DNA of 64,000 bases from an uncultured Fidelibacterota bacterium. GTDB taxonomy: Bacteria; Fidelibacterota; Marinisomatia; Marinisomatales; Marinisomataceae. Shown in pieces: positions 59,118 to 64,000 of the stretch. Position 1 is the first letter of the stretch, and every line of letters starts with the position of its first letter. The notes under the pieces were generated by a model. The model ran no database searches. It was not told the DNA's origin and saw only the letters and a list, made by a program, of their open reading frames with translations. Location of the stretch: positions 1 to 64,000 of the forward strand of contig CABZMF010000003.1 of the NCBI GenBank assembly GCA_902526795.1, written 5' to 3'. The position numbers were made by a program, and so were the translations under genes.

Positions 59118-59327
59118 AGAACTTTCTTCCACAATTTCAATCCAACCTCTTTGCCACTTAGAATTATCTGTAAGATCTTTAAAAGCTACTTCAATTCTAA
59201 TTTTTTTAGCACATACAGAAAACATTTCAACCATTTTCTTTTTTTTATTGATGTTCAATACTTCATAATGGCGCCAATCTTTGATTTTTTTGACTGCAGT
59301 CCATTTTGATTGTTCTAAATGTTTCAT
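59115..59327 (-). CDS. TIGR02450-family Trp-rich protein
   Basis: A 70-aa protein with the family pattern KWTAVKKIKDWRHYEVL at residues 8-24, VEMFSVCAKKIRIEV near 33-47, and a SKWQRGWIEI ending. Four Trp in 70 residues. Function unknown across the family. It sits between the exonuclease gene (11-nt gap) and the AlkB-type gene (8-nt gap). Confidence 0.87.
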   Translation of the reverse strand: MKHLEQSKWTAVKKIKDWRHYEVLNINKKKKMVEMFSVCAKKIRIEVAFKDLTDNSKWQRGWIEIVEESS

Positions 59328-59338
59328 AATAAGATTGA

Positions 59339-60202
59339 TTAAGATTTATATTTATCTGTTAGTTCAATTTCAACTACTAAACCTTGAAAGTGTCCATTAT
59401 AAATATTATCTGCCATCCATTCTTTTTCACTTTCTAGATCTTCGAAGAAGATATTTTTCCACCAATATCTTTTTACCCTATTCCATCTATAATTCCTTAA
59501 CTTTAAAATGTCTTTTGTTTCATAGGGGCTATTGATTGCAGCAATTTTGTAAGTTGGTTTGGTTGAGTTTGATATTAACTCTAATGATGCTTTATTTTGA
59601 CCTTTAACATCATATGTTACCAAATGAATTAAGGCATCTACATCGTACATTGCTCGGTGTGATCTATAATAAAATCCGTGCCAAATACATAGAATTTCTT
59701 GACCCTTTGCATTGAAACCCCTTTGTGCCCAATTAATATCATTTACAGAACAAGCCCAAACTTTTTCTTTTGAAAGTGGTAAATATTTATCCATGAAACC
59801 TCGATCAAAGGTAGCATTATGAGCTACCACAATATCAGCTTTATTGAGCATTTTAGAAATAATCTCCCAGTCTAAAGAGTGTCCTTCAACATCTTTATTG
59901 TTAATACCTGTGATTTTTGAAATCACTGGTGAAATAAGTTCTTCAGGATCATTAAATGATTGGTAGCTGTCAATTATACCTATTAGCTCCCCGTTCTTTT
60001 TATTAATAGCAGCAAGTTTTCCTGCAAATTCAATTATTTTAGATGATTCCTTATTTGTGCCTGTAGTTTCAAGATCAAGAAAGCATACTTTTACAGTATT
60101 TTCTCCATAGTAGTTTTGCGGTAAACTGACAAAATTTTCTCCATTAAATTTATAAAGTTCTATGTTTTGGTTGCTCTTAATTGTCTTCTTTAAAAATGTC
60201 AT
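59339..60202 (-). CDS. DEDDh 3'-5' exonuclease (DnaQ-like)
   Basis: A 287-aa protein. Exo I CFLDLETTG near residues 35-43, exo II HNATFDRGFMDKY near 127-139, and exo III with HRAMYDVDALIHL near 183-195, making the D-E-D-D-H set. A separate C-terminal part (about 205-287) rich in Trp and basic residues (LRNYRWNRVKRYWW) is not in epsilon subunits. Probably a repair or RNA-processing nuclease rather than the polymerase III proofreader. TAAAAT lies 5 nt before the ATG. Confidence 0.85.
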   Translation of the reverse strand: MTFLKKTIKSNQNIELYKFNGENFVSLPQNYYGENTVKVCFLDLETTGTNKESSKIIEFAGKLAAINKKNGELIGIIDSYQSFNDPEELISPVISKITGINNKDVEGHSLDWEIISKMLNKADIVVAHNATFDRGFMDKYLPLSKEKVWACSVNDINWAQRGFNAKGQEILCIWHGFYYRSHRAMYDVDALIHLVTYDVKGQNKASLELISNSTKPTYKIAAINSPYETKDILKLRNYRWNRVKRYWWKNIFFEDLESEKEWMADNIYNGHFQGLVVEIELTDKYKS

Positions 60203-60207
60203 AATAT

Positions 60208-60213
60208 ATTTTA
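60208..60213 (-). promoter_or_regulatory. Candidate leaderless -10 element for DEDDh exonuclease
   Basis: Minus-strand TAAAAT, 5 nt (ATATT), then ATG at 60202. Confidence 0.38.
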
Positions 60214-60277
60214 CGCTTTATTTTTGAATATTTTTATGAAAAACAGTCTTGAATTTTAATACTAAAGTAAAATTTTG

Positions 60278-60352
60278 TCGGGGCGGCAGGATTTGAACCT
60301 GCGACCCCCTCGTCCCAAACGAGGTGCGCTAACCGGACTACGCTACGCCCCG
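60278..60352 (-). tRNA. tRNA-Pro (UGG)
   Basis: Minus-strand cloverleaf: acceptor CGGGGCG/CGCCCCG, anticodon arm CCTCG-TTTGGGA-CGAGG giving UGG, T arm GCAGGTTCAAATCCTGC. Discriminator A; CCA not encoded. Confidence 0.97.
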
Positions 60353-60362
60353 AAAAACAGAG

Positions 60363-60436
60363 GGTGACTGATCGGACTCGAACCGACGACCAATCGGACC
60401 ACAACCGATGGCTCTACCAACTGAGCTACAGTCACC
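60363..60436 (-). tRNA. tRNA-His (GUG)
   Basis: Minus-strand cloverleaf: acceptor GTGACTG/CAGTCAC, anticodon arm TCGG-TTGTGGT-CCGA giving GUG, T arm GTCGGTTCGAGTCCGAT. An extra 5' G (G-1) opposite discriminator C, the identity element of bacterial tRNA-His, is present. CCA not encoded. Confidence 0.97.
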
Positions 60437-60515
60437 ATACGTCTTAATAAATTTAAGCATGGGAACTTATTATAGTTTAGGTTTTTACACAAGTAGAGTT
60501 AAATTTAAAATTCGT

Positions 60516-61865
60516 ATGAATACGTTGAACAAATATCTTTTTAAGCAGTCATTAATTCCATTTTTATTATCTGTTGCAGTAATAACCACTGTTCTTTTTT
60601 TGCAGTTTTTAATTAGAGCATTAGACAGATTTTTAGGGAAAGGTTTAGATGCACTTACTATCTTTGAATATCTTTATTTGAATCTAGCTTGGATTATTGC
60701 TTTATCTGTCCCAATGTCATTACTCATTTCAAGTGTTATGACTTTTGGAAGAATGGCTCAAAATAATGAGATTACAGCACTAAAATCAGCAGGAGTTAGT
60801 CTTTATAATATTATCAAACCTGCAATATGGTTTGGAGCTATAGTTGCAGCCGCGTTATGTATCTTTAATAATTTTATTCTTCCTGAAATGAATTATAATG
60901 CTAGACTTTTGGCTAAAGATATTTATAAAAAAAAACCTGAGCTATCAATTGAACCAGGATATTTTGTGAATATGATACCTGAGTATAGCATCATTGTAAA
61001 AGAAATGGATGGAAATAATTTCAAGGACGTTAAAATTTTTAGTAAAAATCAAAAATCTGAACAAACAACCATTTATGCGGACGAAGGATCACTATCATCT
61101 TATAATAGTTTGATAACTATTGACTTAAAAGATGGAGAAATTCATGAAATTGACCTTTCAGATTACGATTACTATAGAAAAATAAGATTTAAAACACATC
61201 AAATTACTATTTCTATGGATGAATTGATGTTGAATAGGACCAGCGAATCAAATCGAACTGATCGCGAAATGAAAGTTCCTCAAATGATACAAGAGATTGA
61301 AAAAAATAATGGTCTTATTACAAAAATACATGAAAGAATTGATTCTATAAAAAAAAAGATAGGTATACTGAATCCAAATGCAAATACTTTGCAGAGTATA
61401 GAAAATGAAATTGAGCTATTAAAACAAAATAAAATAAATATTTCTTCAGAAAAAAGAGACTACAATGAAGATGTTCCTGTACCTGCTTTTGAGAATAAAG
61501 AATATATTTTATCATTAACCAATAATGCTAGACAATTCAAAAATGAATTTACTTTAATTGAGAATTATCAAAAGACAAATAATAAATTCAAGGTGGAAAT
61601 TCATAAGAAATTTACACTAGCGATTGCGTGTATTTTATTTACGATGGTAGGTGCTCCATTAGGCATACTTGTAAGAAAAGGTGGAATAACTATTGCTTCC
61701 GCTCTAAGTATTTTTTTCTTTTTAGTATATTATATTTTACTTATTTGGGGAGAACAATTAGCTGATAGGAATCTTTTAAACCCTGGTTTAGGGTCTTGGT
61801 TACCTAATATTGTTCTCTTTATTTCTGGAATTATTTTTCTAAAACTTTCGAATAAAAAAAATTAG
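60516..61865 (+). CDS. LptF/LptG-family permease (YjgP/YjgQ type)
   Basis: A 449-aa inner-membrane component of the LPS exporter. The family start is LNKYLFKQSLIPFLLS, with TM helices about 12-35, 55-80 and 100-125, a long periplasmic part (about 130-365) and three C-terminal helices containing FTMVGAPLGILVRKGG near 371-386. The periplasmic part has a helical insertion (about 250-320) rich in Lys, Glu and Ile that may form a coiled coil. ATG at 60516 chosen; reading from 60408 would pass through tRNA-His. It ends 1 nt before the convergent PBP gene. Confidence 0.88.
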   Translation: MNTLNKYLFKQSLIPFLLSVAVITTVLFLQFLIRALDRFLGKGLDALTIFEYLYLNLAWIIALSVPMSLLISSVMTFGRMAQNNEITALKSAGVSLYNIIKPAIWFGAIVAAALCIFNNFILPEMNYNARLLAKDIYKKKPELSIEPGYFVNMIPEYSIIVKEMDGNNFKDVKIFSKNQKSEQTTIYADEGSLSSYNSLITIDLKDGEIHEIDLSDYDYYRKIRFKTHQITISMDELMLNRTSESNRTDREMKVPQMIQEIEKNNGLITKIHERIDSIKKKIGILNPNANTLQSIENEIELLKQNKINISSEKRDYNEDVPVPAFENKEYILSLTNNARQFKNEFTLIENYQKTNNKFKVEIHKKFTLAIACILFTMVGAPLGILVRKGGITIASALSIFFFLVYYILLIWGEQLADRNLLNPGLGSWLPNIVLFISGIIFLKLSNKKN

Positions 61866-61866
61866 T

Positions 61867-63948
61867 TTATTGAGGGGCATTTGATCTAAGAAAAAATTCT
61901 TTTTCAATATTTCTTGTCCTACTGGTTGGCAATTTTTTTGTATCAGAATCAATTTCAATTTCAACTACACCATCCGGTATTTCAAATTTATCTTTAGGAA
62001 TATTTAATGCCTTATGTGCGTTTTTCATAAAGATAGCCCAAGCGGGTAAAGCGGCAACACCTCCATACTGTCCATCACCCAAGCTCACAGAGTATTCGTC
62101 GATACCATACCAAACTCCTGCCGTAATATTCGGTGTAAATCCGACAAACCATGCATCACTTAAATTTTGAGTTGTTCCAGTTTTTCCGCCAGCCGGATGT
62201 CTAAATTTATATTTCCATCTTAAACTTCCACCAGTTCCTTTATCTACAACTGATTGTAAAAGATTAGTGACCATGTAAGCTGTTTCAGGACTTAAAACTT
62301 CTTTTTGGTTAACAGAATATTCTTTTATAATTCTCCCATACTTATCCTCAATTCTTGTGATAGCAATTGGAGAAGAATATATACCCTTATTAGCGAATGT
62401 TGCATATGATGCTACTATCTCAATAGGCTTTACTTCAGATGTTCCAAGAGCAATTGAGTCAACTGCTCTAATTGGCGAATTAATTTGCATTCTCTGTGCT
62501 ATATCTTTTACCTGTCTTGGAGGAACTAATTCTTGAACCATTCTAACTGAAATTAAATTAAGTGATCTTTGTAGTCCTTCTCTTAAAGTTGTTAATCCAC
62601 CCGTGCTATTATCATAATTTTTAGGTGTCCATTTTTCTCTTTCACCCTTTGAATTATTTCTATAAAGCGCTACAGGTTGGTTTAAAAGTTCCGTGGTAAG
62701 AGGATAATTATTATCTATTGCCGCTGTATAAATGTATGGTTTAAAAACTGAACCAGGTTGCCTTAAAGCTTGGGTAGAACGATTAAACTCATCAGGATAA
62801 TCTGACCTACCACCAATCATTGCTAATATTTCTCCTGTCTTGGTATCTAAAGCAATGAAAGCACATTGAACTAATAATTCTTTACGGAGCTGTTCATATA
62901 ATTCTACTTGTCCGTCAAGCATCATTTTTACTGAGTCCGCTGAGAAAATTGATAAATACCCAAGCTGAGAAAATTTATCTGAATCCGCAAAAAGCTGTCT
63001 ATTAAACTCGTCCTGATTTTTTTTTAATGTTTGCATTACAGAATCTTCTGCAATTTTTTGTAATCTAAAGTCTAAAGTGGTATGTATTTTTAAACCATCT
63101 TGATAAATGTTGATTCCCAATTGTTCATCTTGTTGTTCTAATATTCTTCTTACATGTTCAGCAAAATATGGGGCTTTACCTTTTGGAATTTCATAGTAAA
63201 TATTATCAGGAATAATACTATTATGCTCCATGTAATCTTGATAAGTAATAAAATCTTGATTATACATCAACTTTAAAACTAGAGATCTTCTTCCAATAGC
63301 TTTATTCAAATTTCTTAAAGGAGAATAGTTTGCTGGTGACGGAAGCAATCCAATTAACATAGCCGATTCACCAATAGTTAAATCAGAAGCATTTTTGTTA
63401 AAAAATCTTTTAGCAGCTGATTCTGCTCCATAGGTTCCATGACCAAAATGAACAGTATTTAAATACATTTCTAATATTTCATCTTTTGTATAAGTTCTTT
63501 CGATTTGAATAGCTGTGATCATTTCTTTAAGCTTTCGTGTAATACTATCTTTAAAACCAACTTCTTTATAAAGATTTCTTGCAAGTTGTTGTGAAAGTGT
63601 ACTAAAACCTTGCCTAAAACTCATCGATGAGACATTAACTACAACAGCTCTAATAAAACTTTGAAGGTCCACACCCCAATGAGAATAAAATCTTTTATCT
63701 TCAGATGCAATTGCAGCATTTTTTAAATAGTTTGGCATGTCTTCAATATCTACAAAAACTCTTTTCTGTATAAAAAACTCTCCAATTACTTCACCATTTC
63801 TGTCATATAATGTAGAAGTCATAGCAGGATCAAATGTTTCTAAACGCTCTAGAGAAGGTAGATCTCTGGATAAATAAATAATATATACCAAAACTAAAAC
63901 AAGGAGGTAAAAGATTATTTTTAATGAGGAGAGAATTGTTTTAATCAT
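61867..63948 (-). CDS. mrcA: Penicillin-binding protein 1A (bifunctional glycosyltransferase/transpeptidase)
   Basis: A 693-aa class A PBP. TM anchor about residues 8-26; glycosyltransferase motifs AAIASEDKRFYSHWGVD near 79-95 and GFSTLSQQLARNLY near 114-127, then KDEILEMYLNTVHFGHGTYG near 156-175. The transpeptidase has the active Ser in RQPGSVFKPYIYTAA near 392-406, SLNLISVRM near 463-471 and GGKTGTTQNLSDAWFVG near 588-604. Start ATG overlaps the upstream stop (ATGA). Makes and crosslinks peptidoglycan. Confidence 0.95.
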   Translation of the reverse strand: MIKTILSSLKIIFYLLVLVLVYIIYLSRDLPSLERLETFDPAMTSTLYDRNGEVIGEFFIQKRVFVDIEDMPNYLKNAAIASEDKRFYSHWGVDLQSFIRAVVVNVSSMSFRQGFSTLSQQLARNLYKEVGFKDSITRKLKEMITAIQIERTYTKDEILEMYLNTVHFGHGTYGAESAAKRFFNKNASDLTIGESAMLIGLLPSPANYSPLRNLNKAIGRRSLVLKLMYNQDFITYQDYMEHNSIIPDNIYYEIPKGKAPYFAEHVRRILEQQDEQLGINIYQDGLKIHTTLDFRLQKIAEDSVMQTLKKNQDEFNRQLFADSDKFSQLGYLSIFSADSVKMMLDGQVELYEQLRKELLVQCAFIALDTKTGEILAMIGGRSDYPDEFNRSTQALRQPGSVFKPYIYTAAIDNNYPLTTELLNQPVALYRNNSKGEREKWTPKNYDNSTGGLTTLREGLQRSLNLISVRMVQELVPPRQVKDIAQRMQINSPIRAVDSIALGTSEVKPIEIVASYATFANKGIYSSPIAITRIEDKYGRIIKEYSVNQKEVLSPETAYMVTNLLQSVVDKGTGGSLRWKYKFRHPAGGKTGTTQNLSDAWFVGFTPNITAGVWYGIDEYSVSLGDGQYGGVAALPAWAIFMKNAHKALNIPKDKFEIPDGVVEIEIDSDTKKLPTSRTRNIEKEFFLRSNAPQ

Positions 63949-64000
63949 ATTTTCTTAGGAGAAACCATTTCTTCTGGTTTTACCAAATTATCGAAGTCTT
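63945..64000 (-). CDS. Partial gene upstream of PBP1A (C-terminal 17-18 residues only)
   Basis: Only the last codons are visible, ending FDNLVKPEEMVSPKKI before a TGA that overlaps the PBP start (ATGA). The coupling shows a real gene. The fragment is too short to identify. Confidence 0.55.
   Translation of the reverse strand, partial: DFDNLVKPEEMVSPKKI

Noticed and set aside
60408..60515. N-terminal extension of the LptG-like protein
   Set aside because: It would translate through tRNA-His. The ATG at 60516 matches the family start.
1..64000. Prophage, insertion sequence, toxin-antitoxin or defence island
   Set aside because: No transposase, integrase, inverted-repeat ends, restriction or toxin genes were found. 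The lone PD-(D/E)XK protein is not enough to call a defence system.

Overview
This window comes from an AT-rich, free-living Gram-negative bacterium, most likely a marine one. Gram-negative signs are an LptF/G-type permease, an MsbA-like ABC exporter, an outer-membrane barrel protein, PBP1a and Lgt lipoprotein machinery. Secreted proteins carry short signal peptides ending in FSQ, FAQ or LAQ. Several small families typical of Bacteroidota and their relatives occur (DUF6702, DUF4920, DUF5522-like, a eukaryotic-type citrate synthase), yet many genes have clear Shine-Dalgarno sites. Marinimicrobia (SAR406) is my best guess for the lineage, by inference only. Gene density is very high: stops and starts overlap in most operons, convergent 3' ends overlap, and only one stretch longer than 300 bases lacks a protein gene (41166-41611), which is filled by tRNAs, a terminator and a candidate RNA.

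Layout. 1-2631 (minus): GNAT acetyltransferase, a 36-aa membrane peptide, a Lys-rich protein, a sulfotransferase, a Sec-exported Ni superoxide dismutase and a DUF6580 protein. 2680-5307 (minus): queC-queE-queD-queF plus a Yip1 protein. 5364-9753 (plus): a surface-glycan cluster with GT2, GT90, a CDP-glycerol glycerophosphotransferase, a TagD-like cytidylyltransferase and a TIGR00661 glycosyltransferase-like protein. 9756-12480: glutaredoxin and a small-membrane-protein operon with UPF0104 and DUF1295 members. 12504-19311: YceI, a His-rich membrane protein, a Tat/lipoprotein Rieske protein, PlsC, an SDR and an 1115-aa internally duplicated CPBP protease. 19440-27619: SDR, DUF2805, BtuF-like protein, acetyl-CoA synthetase, hemolysin-III protein, UbiE, a PKD esterase lipoprotein, a CIA30 protein and tRNA-Val. 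27676-39274 (minus): a nearly gapless run of GNAT, ABC exporter, citrate synthase, endonuclease III, a PTPS paralogue, YhhQ, FolE, Lpd, LipB, LipA and a membrane protein, then Lon. 39298-41605: hydrolase, ExoIII, GrxD, tRNA-Glu, candidate ncRNA, tRNA-Asn. 41612-46733 (minus): riboflavin operon headed by a Rieske oxygenase, and an outer-membrane protein. 46770-52171: thiol-redox genes, ZIP transporter, lipocalin, YidD, Dcd, Lgt. 52155-60202: M1 aminopeptidase, EthD, YiiX-like hydrolase, PD-(D/E)XK nuclease, a fused aldo/keto reductase, an AlkB-type monooxygenase, a Trp-rich protein and a DEDDh exonuclease. 60278-64000: tRNA-Pro, tRNA-His, LptG-like permease, PBP1a and a partial gene.

Genes that work together include queuosine synthesis (queCEDF here, FolE and YhhQ 30 kb away), lipoate synthesis and use (lipA, lipB, lpd beside citrate synthase), flavin synthesis, envelope building (plsC, lgt, msbA-like, lptG-like, mrcA, glycan cluster) and oxidative-stress defence (NiSOD, Cys-GPx, GrxD, Grx). 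There is no phage, transposon, CRISPR or restriction system.

The most noteworthy signals are: (i) many first-of-transcript genes lack a Shine-Dalgarno site and instead have TANNNT exactly 5 or 6 nt before the ATG, the layout of leaderless promoters; (ii) a GC-rich 13-bp stem enclosing about 63 nt between tRNA-Glu and tRNA-Asn, a candidate new RNA; (iii) a NiSOD whose Sec signal peptide would expose the metal-binding His; (iv) two PTPS/QueD paralogues that each lack a different canonical residue; (v) a CPBP protease fused to a degenerate copy of itself; (vi) a CCGNGC-type Cys-rich domain fused to an aldo/keto reductase.
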